DNA of 64,000 nucleotides from Limonium bicolor (GCA_023374045.1 CM041776.1:320875925-320939924); one strand, 5' to 3'; shown: positions 11,891 to 23,530, counted from the first letter of the stretch. Notes: generated from the sequence alone by a model not told the origin. Translations and numbers: made by a program.

Positions 11891-14828
11891 AGTTGAAATT
11901 TATCAAAAACATGAGGAATATACTAATATATACCAATCCAAAAATATCTCAAATCAAACTTGTAAAAGTAATTGTAAAATCATCTCTAACTACAAAGAAC
12001 CATCCTTCGTAGTAAACCCTTCCAGCATAGTTAGAAAGGTGGATTGAGTCATGGTGCGCGGTAAGGCCATGAGTGGATTGAGATAATGCTAAGGACAGGA
12101 GCGGAGGACGAACCATGCCTTTTAGGGTGGGGATACCTCTCCTTGTTGCGAGGCCATGAGTGGGAATGAACCCCTCAAAAGGGCTTTCACCTATTAGAGA
12201 TGCAATACGCTTTTATTAGAGAATGGAAACTGTAAACTTGAGATTACCTTAGAACATATCAGTTACACGTGAATAATAAGGAAGGCTGCAAAGACAGACC
12301 TCATGTCTAACACCCAGAGATAAACATTGAGATTGCACATTATGACACGTCAAATGACCAATGCTCAGAGGAGCTTGTGATTCAGTGGATGACTTCTTCA
12401 GTAATCAGTTGAACTACATGGTAGATAACATCACTAAGGATGAAAGAAAGCGAAAGAAATTAGCCTACTTACGAATCTGAGATTGGAGCATAACATCTTC
12501 ATATCAAGAGTCAACTATTTTACAACACGGTACGACAACCGCCAATACCGGAATGAGAGAACTCCCAGTGTGTTTACACCAAGAAGGGATTGATTATAAG
12601 GTAAGACATTAGAATAAATGAGTAAGAGGTTGCACCATCTATGGGCAACATAGTAAGAGCCAACTACCACGGTAGTAGTGGTCATGAGTATAATAGTTAG
12701 AAAGGTGGATTGAGTCACGGTGCGCGGTAAGGCGACCATTATGTATGAGCCGTCAAATATTGACACTGAGGCAATTAGATTTATGAGTTAAGACCAGTAT
12801 AAGTAAGGAAATAAGATGGTAGACGAGCTGTGCATTGATGCCAGTAGTCTGGACCTCGTTAGGTAAGATTTCACAGGAAGCACACTATCCATTCCTTAAG
12901 GAACTGGAAGTGCATTCCTAGTAGCATAAATATGAGAAACAAGATAAGAGGCTCTACGGAAAGAGACCTCAGATATTAAGTGACCGAATCAATACGGAAT
13001 ACAGGAAGGAGCTAGAGCATACCATACCCAAGAACACAGTAAATGGACTTCCCTTGATTGACTTCAAGAAGAACAATAAATGTTATTATGGAACGATGAA
13101 AGAGGAGATCGACAACAGAATACTTCATAATTAGCAATAGCTAAACGTGTGACGGACACTATGAGTTTACTAAAACGAGACATGGGACGACTGCACCCCA
13201 CAGGGGCTTGCAGGCCTGACACGCTCATTTATGAGTTAGTTGGGTAAGTAGTAATGTACCAGTAAGGTACCCCATGCATGTAGACGAGTGGTGTAAGGAA
13301 CACGGGAAGTAGTCGACTCCGTACCACGGACAACGACGCAAGATCAAACGAGAGCAGCTACTAGCACAAACAGTCGAAGAGAAGAATTCAGATTTAACCA
13401 ACAACACAAAGGAATCAGAAAACAAATAATTAAGGACTATGAAGTGCGAAGATCACGGATTGTTAAGCACAGACATTGCACATGTCTTAAAGTGTTAAGG
13501 ATAAGACTGTAAAGCGCATTAAGCACTAAACAATAGTTTCAGACTAAGAATCATCCTCAGACCAAAGGTCAGTTGGAGAGAACAACTTAAACATTCGAGA
13601 AAACACTAAGAGTATGAACATTAGATCTCCAGGGAGACTGGATAGACGAGCTACAACTCATCAAGGCCGTGTATATATAAAGTTAACACGTGACCATTGA
13701 GGGACCTTTAGTGCTAAACCATAAGCACGCAAGAGAAAGATATTCGATACTGTAAAAGGATAAGAGAGGCAAATAAACCTAAAACTATCAGAGTCGCGCA
13801 GCGGAAGCTAGCAGACCACTACCTTTGAGATTAGACCAAACTAAGTTAAGGAAACGGTATAAGTACCGTTAAGAATCCTCGATACAGAGACTAAGTCACT
13901 TCTGATCAAATTATAAGTAAGATAGATGACATGGAAGCTAGAATGCTTGGTGAGAATTAGACATCTTGAACTTATGTTCAAGAATGTGATGGTGTTGATT
14001 ACGTGGGCGTAATCCATTTTAAGGGGGGTAGAGCGAAAACCGCTTATCGTATGTTTGAGTACTTAGTACATAAACTACGGTGTGCATAACACACAAAAGA
14101 ATATGAGAATATGTTTTACACAAACATTTTGAGATAAATCATGGTTATTGCACACAGAAGATGTGAATGCCATACATATTAAGTACCTGTCTTGTTAACT
14201 CCGGTGTGAGTACAAGTTAAGAGAATTAAGGAAAAGGATTAAAGAGACTTAAGAAATAAGGAATATATGAGGTATGAGTCGATATGAGACTAGGTGTTAG
14301 ATAAGAATAAGATGACACTATGAGATATCATTTGATATGAGTATGAAGAAGGAAATGGTAATGCTATGAGACATAAGATGGTGAGAAATGGTATGAGACT
14401 GTAATAGAACTTAGTAGGAAGTTAAGCCCTGAGGTAAGTACTAAGAGATGAATTGGGAATGTTTGATGGACTGAGTCCACACTTTGGAGATGTATTGATT
14501 GTGATTAGAAGAACTAAAAAGATAGAAAATTGGACATAAGTGAATTATTTGGATGTCTGAAAATGACGTGGGAGGTGGAACTTGATTTTCTAGGGATCAA
14601 GGGAAACCGAACACAAATTGGAGTGGAAGGATGATTCTACACTGATGCTGATCACATCAGGGTAGGATGATTCCTGAAACTCCCTACCAGTGGTCACAAT
14701 TTAATCACACTAAGGATAGAGGCCTTAGGATAAAACGGAATTGGAGTTGATTGTATTTTTAATTAGAAGAATTATTCCTCACATGACCTCGTAAAAAGGA
14801 TTACCTTTTTACTGAGTCTCGCCCATGA

Positions 14829-14957
14829 AGTCGAGGACGCACGAGCCTTTGTCTTCGGACCGGTGACATGGGGAGAGCAGGGTGTTTTGTATTTTGGCCC
14901 ATGGTGACGAGGACGAATGAGCCATTGTCTACGGACCGGTGACATGGGAGAATACGT
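14829..14957 (+). repeat. Two-copy ~77-bp direct repeat near the gypsy 3' end
   Basis: GTCGAGGACG...CGGACCGGTGACATGGG at 14831-14872 recurs as GACGAGGACG...CGGACCGGTGACATGGG at 14907-14949. It is probably part of the element's untranslated 3' region. Confidence 0.6.
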
Positions 14958-15179
14958 TGGAAGTTATGTGAATGTTTTAATCATCAAAAAGGAACAAAAG
15001 GAATTTTGAGTGCTACACATGCTTAGGCATGTTGTGTGATATTTAAGTATAAGAATATGGTGGATCCAATGATCCAATGAGATCAAGTATACATAAGTAT
15101 GATCTATATGATCTAAGGAATGAGGTAAGACATGTATTCTAATAAGAAAAGATGCATGGGAACTTTGGGGACAAAGTTC

Positions 15180-15196
15180 TTTTAAGGGGGGTAGAT
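15180..15196 (+). promoter_or_regulatory. Polypurine tract of the gypsy element
   Basis: TTTTAAGGGGGGTAGA immediately precedes the LTR start TGAAATACCCC. This is the plus-strand primer position of LTR retrotransposons. Confidence 0.65.
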
Positions 15197-17774
15197 TGAA
15201 ATACCCCAAACCTAAGTATGCTAAGTAAACATCAAATTATGATGTAGTAAGGCTAGAATATGCCTTAGAAAGATTGGTAGACAATTTAAACCAAGGAAAA
15301 CACAAGAAAGTGCCTTAAGGGCAATCAGGGCAAAAACATGCTCTAAGCTTGGAGTGACTTTGATTAGCACCCAAATACCATTATAATACTTTAGTAATAT
15401 GCTAATGGACATTTTAAATCAATTAGCAAAGAAAACCAAGCTTGAAAACAAGTTAAAACACAAAATGTGCTTTAAGAAATCTTAAAGCACATTTTTGAGA
15501 AATTGTCTTAGAATTAAGTTTTGAGTGGCTAAATGTCCATCATTACTCTTTAATTAACATGTGTACTAATTAGTATCACATTAGGAAGCCTAAATCAATG
15601 GGAAATCAAAAATTTCAGAAATATGTGCACTGATTAGTGAATAGTGCCAAATAGTGACTAGTTTAAGTTTTAATCAATGTAAGCTAATTAGTTGGTCAAC
15701 AAAGACCATGACTAGCCTTATTTAAGATAGGGGGCCGGTTTTCTAAGGATGAGTCACAATGGACTTCATCAAATAAGGGAAAAAGAAGAGATAAGTAAAG
15801 AAAGTTACTATTTGCTTTTATAAAGCAAATATCCTTATTAGCCTACCTCTCTCCTCTCTTCTTCATTTCCCCTTCTTCTTCCACGGTTTTCTTCTTGTTC
15901 TCTCTGTTCCAAACCGTGCCCAACCAGCTCCATACTTGTTCCATCTTCAAATGTCCATAAGTTACTCATTTTAGCTCCAAATCAAAAAGTGAGCATAGAT
16001 TATTCTTAGTTAGCTCAAGCTCTAGCTTTCCATCTTTACAAAATTGGAAAAGCTTCATTTTGGAGCCATGGGAAATCTCCATTGATGGAGGAAAATCAAG
16101 TTTGAAGAGCTCATTAGCTTCTCCATTCTCTTAAGGTAAAGAAAATGTAAGAAAAATCATGTTTCCATCACTTCCTCACCATGGCCGAAAATTTACTACT
16201 CATGGGGCTGTGTTTTTATGCCTTGTTCTAGCTTGTTTTATTCACCAAGGACTAGTGGAGGTCCTATTTCATTCAATGCCCAAGTCTACTTTGAGACTTC
16301 AAAGGTAATCATCCACTTTTATGCTTTAGAACACATTTCTAACCTAGGTTTTCATTCCTTGAGGTTAGTATATTGTTTAGTACTCATGTGAGTCATTGAA
16401 TATTGGTTAGAACATTGGCAAAGGAAGTTTAAGTGGTGGCCGAGATTCATGCAAGAAGAAGGTCTAAGGAGGAAGTTAAGATAAGCTTGAGAAAACAAGG
16501 TAAAATGCTTACCTAATGGTGGTTTAAGTTTAAGGAATGAGTTTTAGATGAGTACTAATGTAGCTTAAAGCTTACATTAGGTAATGGGTTGTATAATCTA
16601 AGAAAAAGAACTTAAATAAGCTTGAGAACTTGTGACTAAGGAGCCAAAGGAAATTAGTTAGTAATATAAGTTTAAGATGAGTTTTAAGAACATTATAATT
16701 ACTATGAGATTGATGGGTGTATTTGCAGGTTGAAAGCTTTTATATGTGGGAAATTCAGTGTTTAAGTTTAAGTCATTTAAGAGCCTAAGAGCCATGTCAT
16801 TTAAGAGCCTTGGTGCTATGCAATTTAAGATTATTTCAATGTAATGAGTTGTTGTGAATGAGTTGGTTTGGTGATGAGATGTGATGAGAAAGAACTTGAT
16901 GTGTGTGAGATGGATGAATGAGGAAAACAATGCATTTGGGCATGATAAGATGCTAGAGAAGCTATGGCGAAATTTGAGTAGAAAACAAAGTGTTTAAGTG
17001 GTAGTGGTGAGCTAATATGCCCTAGGGTTTACTAGGGAGCATGAAAAGGAAATTGGGTGGAAATGAGTTAACTAAGGAGTTCTTGAGGTTTAGAATGACC
17101 TAGAGATGTCTAGGAGGAATTAGAGGATTGGTGAGTGTATTAAACACACCAAAATCATGATATGAGGAATGTAAGACTTGTGCATAAGTTTTAAGGAGAA
17201 GGTGTATAATGCTTAAGGTGATTTAGGTATGAACTTGGGAATATATCAATGAAAGTCTTGGGAAGCTTGCCTAAGTAGTGATGCTAGTAGTGGAACAATA
17301 AGGTTTTAGTTTAGATGGTAATGAGTGGACTTAGGTGATGGGAGTGAAGATTGAAGAACAAGGTCAAGGTGATAAGTGGTGAAAAGAAATGTATGGGTAA
17401 GCTGAAGAGTTTAAGAGTGGTGAGTAACCAAAGGAAAGGAGAGGAATTTGTGCATGGATATGCAAGGTGACTTGAGGAAGTCTTGGTAAATGAAATGAAG
17501 ATGGAAGATGATGTTTATGAAGTGCTCAGACTGTTAAGGAGGGAACACTTGGGTTGGTTGAAGTTTTGGCAAGGTTACAAGTTGGAAATGTAAGGAATCA
17601 TATGACAAGTGTTAGGAGTGTTTGTAAGAATTTAGTAAATGTTTGAGAAGATCTTTGGAAGTTGTTTTGGAGAGTTTGGTGGAAGTTCTAAGGTGAGTTT
17701 AAGTGCCTAAATGGTATTAGGACACATGGGGGAACTTGTGGAGAAGTTTGGAGTCTAATGGGAATTTAGAAACA

Positions 17775-18115
17775 AGGTTCTGGAGCCGACCGACCTTGGG
17801 ACCGGACCTGCAAGGTCGGTCGAGCTCAGTTTACACTGCCGGAGAAAGTTTCTGGAACCGACCGAACTTGGGGACCGGACTTGCAAGTTCGGTCGGGCTT
17901 ATAATTTGTGAAGGAATTGAGTCTCTGGAATCGACCGAACATGGGACCGGACTTGGCAAGTTCGGTCGAGCTTAAATTTCTCACGGGGGAAACTCTCGGG
18001 AATGGACCGACCTTGGGACCGGACTTGCAAGGTCGGTCGGGGTAGAATTTTCAAGCGGTAATACGTTCTGGAATGGACCGACCTTAGGTAAGGTCGGTCG
18101 GAAGTTCGGTCGGGC
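17775..18115 (+). repeat. Five tandem ~72-bp units, each with a CCGACC...GGTCGG hairpin
   Basis: Units start near 17780, 17851, 17922, 17995 and 18068. Each has TCTGGAA-type sequence, then CCGACCGA(C/A)CTTGGGACCGG, then TTGCAAG(G/T)TCGGTCGG. The two arms pair, for example CCGACCTT with AAGGTCGG, so every unit can form a stem-loop. Arms change together (CTT/AAG becoming AACTT/AAGTT), which keeps pairing. The last unit is rearranged. This GC-rich array stands out in an AT-rich LTR. Confidence 0.85.
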
Positions 18116-18934
18116 CTAAAAAAAAAAAATTTGAATTCTAAGGATGGTATAGGTAATAAGGTATACCCTTGGTAGGGTGGTAAAGATTAGGACCCTAAGA
18201 ACTTAAGGGATTAAGTTAAGTTAAGTATAAACTTAAAAGTTTAAGGTTAAGTTGTGAGATTAAGTTGTAAGACTTAAGAGGTGTTAGGTGGGAATCATTG
18301 AGGGGTAAGTAAGTTAAGCAAGTTAAGTAAGTTGGATTAAGTTAAGTGATTAATAACCTAAAACTGAATGAATGTTTTAGGACTTGGGGATTTGGACTCC
18401 AGAAGAGAGTAAGCAACCGAACGACCAACGGTGAACGGTACAGTTCTCTTGTGACCTGCTTGCTAACGAGGTGTCCCTCGGCTTGTGTGCTATTTGTTTT
18501 TGTGTGCTCACTAAACAAGATAAAGCATGCAACCGGAATATATTATATTTCTTGTATTGTTGTGTGATGTTTGAAAACTAACACAACATACCGTGAGAAC
18601 TTACTAACCAATGTTTAGTAAGGAATTGAGTGAGACTAAGGAACACCCCCTGATAAGGGACGATATGAACCGAAAGAGGTTAACCAACAAACAGGGTCTT
18701 GAGATTACTACTAACTGGAACTTGAGTGAGGAAACCCGGGACCGATCTCCGGTCATGCATGCTAAGGAAAGGGGGTCGTTATCTATAGCAGATTCGACTT
18801 CCGATTAAGGACTTGTCTTCGGACTTGTAGCCTAGGGCCGGTTGCCGGCTCAGCTGCGCTGGACTCCCTTCCAGAGTAGGTGGCATTAAGATGGTGCGGT
18901 GGGATCACCTAAATCCCAGGTTCGAATTAAGCTA

Positions 18935-19170
18935 CAACCATTCCCTTCCAGGAACGGTTTGTATATTGAGATTAAGTTAAGATTAAGGCTAAGGTAAGAT
19001 TAAGATAAGTTGCAACCATTCCTTATTAAAGGATGGTTTGTATTGTTAAGTTTAAGATTAAGGTAAGGTTAAGATGAATTGCAACCATTCCTCTTTAAAG
19101 GATGGTTTGTATAATTAAGATTAAGATAAGCGACATCCACTCTTTATTAAAGGATGGTTGTTTTTCAGAT
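18935..19170 (+). repeat. Four tandem ~64-bp units with AACCATTCC...GGATGGTT hairpins
   Basis: Units begin near 18936, 19011, 19080 and 19133. Each holds CAACCATTCCTTATTAAAGG-type sequence followed by ATGGTTTGTAT. The arms AACCATTCC and GGATGGTT can pair. A spacer of AAGATTAAGGTAAG-like sequence separates them. Confidence 0.8.
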
Positions 19171-19768
19171 TAAGATAAGACTAAGATTGAGGTGAGATAA
19201 GGATGGACTAAGATTAAGAGGGAACATTACTTAAGGAGTTAAATAACTAACTCTCTAATTAAGGGAACGCATTTAAGTCGTTCATTGTGTGTGAACTTTG
19301 ATTGTTCATATCTGAATTGTTGTTTACAACATTTACTATTATGTTGTGCATATAATCAACCTCCATGCTATCGACAATTAGTCGTCGTAGCCACGTTAGC
19401 TTGGGGGCCATGAGGGGATCGTACCAGCATTCGTGCTGACCCCCTTTGGAGGCTGTTTTTACTACACAGGTGTACATCAGGAGGCGGCCGTCGCGAGAGT
19501 AAGAAGAGGATACAAGTGTTAAGGATTAAGTGTGGCCTACGAGTTGTGCATGTACACTCGTATGGCAATTGAGTTAGTAAGATGTATAGGATGTGAGAGG
19601 ATTGTAAGAAGAATATGTATTTGGTTAAGGTTGTTATGTACTAATGTTCGGTATATTCTGTAGTCAGACCGTGGCAAGGTCCTGGATTGTAAAGAATTCC
19701 GCTGTGACATGTATATATATATGCTGTTAAGTTGCGAGACCACAATTGGATTGAGTTGGGGTGTTACA

Positions 19769-20039
19769 GGAGGGGGGAGGGGACAATAGAAAGGGTTCAC
19801 AATTTAATTTAGTAAAGTAAATACCAAGTCAGTATAAGGAGACAACTTCACTAATTTGGTGACAAATATAAAACGAAGCAAACTTTATGGGTGAGCATTT
19901 TAATAACTTAAGCTACATAAGTAGGCTGTAAAAGTTGGTCAAACTTCATAGGTGAGAAATATAATTTTAACTATAAATTTGAACAATCAACATCAAATTT
20001 CCATTAGCACAACCATGAAATCTAATCCGGTACATTGCC
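19769..20039. other. Unassigned spacer
   Basis: The stretch between the gypsy LTR and the LINE relic holds no open frame or repeat that I recognise. It starts with a G-rich run (GGAGGGGGGAGGGG). Confidence 0.5.
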
Positions 20040-20591
20040 AAACCATGCCACACCCACAACCTCTTTCCCCCCCTTCATTTGCTAAGATATGGGGAGAGTA
20101 TTAAGCTCCCTCCCACAAAAATGCACTGAAATAAAATCCATGTTACATATGTGTCCTATAAACTCAACCAACACCCGCTCCACACTATCCTCCAGTCGCA
20201 CCTGATCATCATTTACAAAGTTTACAAGTGTTAGACAATCCAAATGAAAACAAACTCTCTTCAATCCAAAATGCAAAACAAACAGTTAGTGCAAAAAACA
20301 GAGCTTGTGCCTCGGCCTGGAGTGAAGAGCATACTCCCCTTCCACCTTCCGTCGCTGTAGTGACCACCTTCCCTTCCTTGCTGCATATCATCCCAAATCC
20401 AAAACGTCCATGCTTATCTACACTCGCGTCCACCCAGCAATCTACCTCCTATGAGTTGGCAATCCCTTTAAGAGGATGCCTCATTCTATAGCTGCTTCCT
20501 AACCCTGCTATGACCAAATATGAGTCCGTCAGAACCCAAGCATGGGCCAAACGTGGTGCCTTGGCATGAGCAACCTGGCAATGGGCATACC
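20040..20591 (-). pseudogene. LINE relic: RNase H-like C-terminal domain
   Basis: The minus strand reads CWVDASVDKHGRFGFGMIC, then AEAQALFFAL, then CLTLVNFVNDDQVRLEDSVE and CGRELNTL. This is the RVT_3/RNase H-like domain at the end of plant L1 ORF2 (VDAS, EA.AL, CL..V). The frame shifts near 20240. It continues upstream, across the inserted LTR element, into the zinc-binding region at 21985-22278. Confidence 0.75.
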
Positions 20592-20787
20592 TGTAATACC
20601 CCCATACCACATCGGGATATGAGTAGTATTGTGAGTTCCTTATATGCAAACACATGGGTTGACTACAACAACAGGCCTTCCACTTTTCAGCCCAAGTGAG
20701 GATTCGGGGCCTAAAGTGGCTAGTTTTCAAGCCCGGATGGCTTGGGATCTAGGTTGTTGGACAGTTGCTCATATGGGGTGTTACAAA

Positions 20788-20799
20788 TGGTATCAGAGC
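20788..20799 (+). promoter_or_regulatory. Primer-binding site (initiator tRNA-Met type), left half of the inverted TRIM
   Basis: TGGTATCAGAGC lies two bases after the LTR end GTGTTACA. The mirrored site on the minus strand is at 21777-21788. Confidence 0.85.
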
Positions 20800-20908
20800 G
20801 GACTCGGGACCGTGTCAGGATGGGCAACCCAACACCTACCGAGGAGGTCCATGGGACTTGGATATTAGGCTTGCGACGAGGACGTCGCGTTCTTTGAGTG
20901 GGGGAGTA

Positions 20909-21026
20909 TGTAATACCCCCATCCCACATCGGGATATGAGTAGTATTGTGAGTTCCTTATATGCAAATTTGCATATAAGAAACTCACAATACTACTCATA
21001 TCCCGATGTGGGATGGGGGTATTACA
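20909..21026. repeat. 118-bp near-perfect palindrome of LTR ends
   Basis: The first 59 bp of the LTR (20909-20967) are followed at once by their own reverse complement (20968-21026). The centre reads ATGCAAATTTGCAT. I see one mismatch between the arms. Such a sequence can form a cruciform and is prone to deletion. Confidence 0.9.
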
Positions 21027-21984
21027 TAACAACACACAAGAAAGGGACCGCGCAAATCAGAGAAACTGAGTAAACCCTGCAACACCTTGTCAAATACATT
21101 TTGAAAACCCATTTGAGTAAAATAGACATCAATAGCCACATAACTAATCAAACAATAACATTACAACAATCTCAATCACCAATCAACAATATCACAACCA
21201 ATTCTGGAATGACGGGAGTCACCAAAGTTCCATAATTCACAAATTCCAATAATTGGTACCACAACAGAGTTGGGACCGATCCAGTTCACCCTCACTCTAA
21301 GTCCTTAAGTGTGCACACCCCCCAAAAGTACTTCTGACTAATGGAGTAGATCATAGAGCTTAGCTGCGGTCTGAGACTCAACAGCGCAAATATATAAATT
21401 ATCCAGAGGCCTTTCCAATTCCAAAAGTCAATCTCCCATCACATCCAGAATAAAATAATCATATATGTAATATCAAAGTTCTCAAATCATTCCACACCAT
21501 CAATATCGTATAAACATAATTTAACAATCACAACCAATACAACCAGTGTCAAAATAACACACACAATCACAAAGTAAAGATAGGTGAACACAAGGTTTAC
21601 CTGGAATTCACGCTTAAGCAAACATTCACAACCATCCACCGCAATCAACCTGCAGGATAGGTTTACATACTCCCCCACTCAAAGAACGCGACGTCCTCGT
21701 CGCAAGCCTAATATCCAAGTCCCATGGACCTCCTCGGTAGGTGTCGGGTTGCCCATCCTGACACGGTCCCGAGTCCGCTCTGATACCATTTGTAACACCC
21801 CATATGGGTAACTGTCCAACAACCTAGCTCTCAAATCATCCAGGCTTGAAAACTAGCCACATTAGGCCCTCAATCCTAACTTGGGCTTAAAAGTGGAAGG
21901 CCTGTTGTTGTAGTCAACCCATGTGTTTACATATAAGGAACTCACAATACTACTCATATCCCGATGTGGGATGGGGGTATTACA

Positions 21985-22278
21985 ATACCAAATCTTCTTG
22001 AGCATGAGAACACAATTAGTTAAATCCAATAAAGAAGCTGTGATACATAAACAAAGACATAAATCAAGAAAAGCGCCATCAGTAGCCAAATCAACAGGCC
22101 TATCAATTCTTGCTCGTTGCCACAACTAGGAAGTGCCATCACAGTTTACAAAAACATGCAAAAGCGTTTCATGATTACTGCAGAAACATAAATCTGTGTA
22201 AGAATTATCACATCGATTTTGAATTAGTGACTTTGTGGGAACTATTCCTTATAGTAAATGCCAAGAGATTTTTTTTGG
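21985..22278 (-). pseudogene. LINE relic: zinc-binding RT region (zf-RVT)
   Basis: The minus strand reads VPTKSLIQNRCDNSYTDLCF, then CSNHETLLHVF and LWQRARIDRPVDLATD. The pattern 'LPT...L..R......C..C....ET..H' is the zf-RVT signature of plant LINEs. It is split from its upstream part by the foldback MITE and from its downstream part by the inverted TRIM. Confidence 0.7.
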
Positions 22279-22916
22279 GGAAAATTACATTGTCCACCCA
22301 TGAGGTATTGGGGAATTACAATGTCCACCCATGAGCTTTAGAAAATTACAATGCCCACCCATGAGATATTAAGCAATTATAATGCCCACCCATGAGTTTT
22401 AGAAAATTACAATGCCCACCCATATACTTATCAAAAAGAGGTGAAATCGAATATGTAAAGTAATGATTACCTTAAGAAACAACTTAGACAATGGTAAAAC
22501 AATTTTAAAACCCTAAATTAATCTTATATGACCACTTAGAAGTCAATAAATGAAACATGCCTAAAAATAACAAATTAAAGAAATAAAATCAAATAAAATG
22601 AGGTGAACATATATGCGATTCCTCATAATTTTTGCATGTTTTTTCTTTATTTCATCACTTCTAACGTTGCACGGTGTAAATTAGGTTTTTTTATTGCTTT
22701 ACATAGTTGAATTGATTAATCAATGTAAAATTTACTTATATCTTTGATTTTCACCTCATTTTGATAAGTACATGGGTGGACGCTGTAATTTTCTAAAACT
22801 CATGGGTGGACATTGTAATTTCTTAATATCTCATGGGTGGGCACTGTAATTTGTTAAAGCTCATGGGTGTGCATTGTAATTCCCCAATACCTCATGGGTG
22901 GACAATGTAATTTTAC
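22279..22916. mobile_element. Foldback MITE with long inverted repeats made of ~40-bp tandem units
   Basis: The left arm (22279-about 22440) and right arm (about 22745-22916) are inverted copies. Each arm is a chain of about four units of the type AATTACAATG(T/C)CCACCCATGAG, with small variations. The arms meet around an AT-rich core of about 300 bp. Ends are near AAAATTACATTGTCC and its complement. No clear target duplication was found, and no coding capacity. It interrupts the LINE relic. Confidence 0.75.
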
Positions 22917-23510
22917 CTTTTTTACTCTTGAAGGTATTTGACATTTTCAGATTCTCTTTATGGTCCAACATAAGAGGTACTATTACCCACCTCCCCGGGC
23001 ATCTTACCCGAGAGTGCAACATTATAAATTGTTTTAACTGTAAAGTTTCCTGTTGGTCCAAGTTTCCAATATCTAACATCATCAACATTATTTATAGCTA
23101 TTGGCATATTCAGGATCACTCAGCATCAGAATAATCAAACCACTACCTAACTACTCTTCTCCATGATCTGTTTAAAGGGTCAATTAACCAAAAACATAAC
23201 CTTCCTCCATATTTACCGGATATCCAAGGATCAACAATCCAGACATTATACTCATCGTATATGACATGCTATTCCTTTCCTAAGAAGATCAATACTCCAG
23301 TACACAGATCGCCACATATAACTTGGATTGCTACCAATGTCAAAATCTAGCGGGGATCCAAATCTGAAATATCTAGCTTTAATTATCTTGAACGATAATG
23401 GGAAGTTGTACAGGATCAGAAGATATTTATGTGCAGGTGGCAGGGCCATATTCGGCCACGTCGTACGTACCGTCAATCGAACCAGACAAGCTTGGACCCT
23501 TTGCAAAAGA
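22917..23510 (-). pseudogene. LINE relic: region after the RT, upstream of zf-RVT
   Basis: The minus strand reads KIIKARYFRFGSPLDFDIGS followed by NPSYMWRSVYWSIDLLRKGI, then VWIVDPWISGKYGG further downstream (23240-23200). This matches the block 'KARYFP...GSNPSYTWRS...L..G' and 'V..DPWIP' of plant L1 ORF2. Frames are broken. The RT proper is missing, so the LINE was 5'-truncated or cut; its upstream edge is close to the RVE promoter. Confidence 0.8.
23366..23376 (+). promoter_or_regulatory. Evening-element-like site (one mismatch)
   Basis: GAAATATCT near 23366-23374 differs by one base from the evening element. It lies about 360 bp upstream of the RVE start codon, inside old LINE sequence, so it may be fortuitous. 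Confidence 0.3.
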
Positions 23511-23530
23511 AGCTTTTAGATATTTTCTTT

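Larger units (their letters stand above)
11891..15196 (+). mobile_element. Decayed internal region of a Ty3/gypsy element
   Basis: No open frame or RT motif is readable here. The assignment rests on the right end, where a polypurine tract TTTTAAGGGGGG (15180-15191) directly precedes a 4.57-kb LTR, and where the last codons read GDKVLLRG, like the end of gypsy pol. A second identical purine tract lies at 14019-14030. Internal repeats: TTAGAAAGGTGGATTGAGTC at about 12029 and 12697, and GGACCGGTGACATGGG at about 14857 and 14934. Confidence 0.5.
15197..19768 (+). mobile_element. Long 3' LTR of a Ty3/gypsy element (4.57 kb)
   Basis: The LTR begins TGAAATACCCC (15197) and ends GGGGTGTTACA (19768), which are TG...CA ends and short inverted repeats of each other. 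A polypurine tract precedes it, so it is the 3' LTR. A possible promoter TTATAAAGC lies at about 15820, followed by a pyrimidine-rich leader-like stretch. No gene lies inside. LTRs of this size are known from Tekay/Del-type chromoviruses, but without pol I cannot assign the lineage. No 5' LTR is visible in the window; the target duplication was not found. Two arrays of hairpin repeats lie inside. Confidence 0.7.
20592..21984. mobile_element. Miniature LTR element (TRIM-like) with its two LTRs in inverted orientation, 5-bp TSD
   Basis: The left end (20592) starts TGTAATACCCCCAT and the right end (21984) finishes in ATGGGGGTATTACA. ATACC flanks both ends (20587-20591 and 21985-21989), as an LTR-element target duplication should. 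Left half, plus strand: 194-bp LTR (20592-20785), primer site TGGTATCAGAGC (20788-20799), a short interior ending in a purine tract GTGGGGGAGTA, then the first 59 bp of a second LTR. Right half, minus strand: LTR 21791-21984 (also 194 bp), primer site 21777-21788, the same interior, and only about five bases of the next LTR. About 640 bp of unrecognised sequence (21027-21666) lies between. No coding capacity. Removing it rejoins the LINE frame. Confidence 0.85.

Noticed and set aside
17775..18115. Regularly spaced palindromic repeats looking like a CRISPR array
   Set aside because: The setting is a plant LTR retrotransposon. Spacers are not unique in the CRISPR sense, the last unit is rearranged and there are no cas genes.
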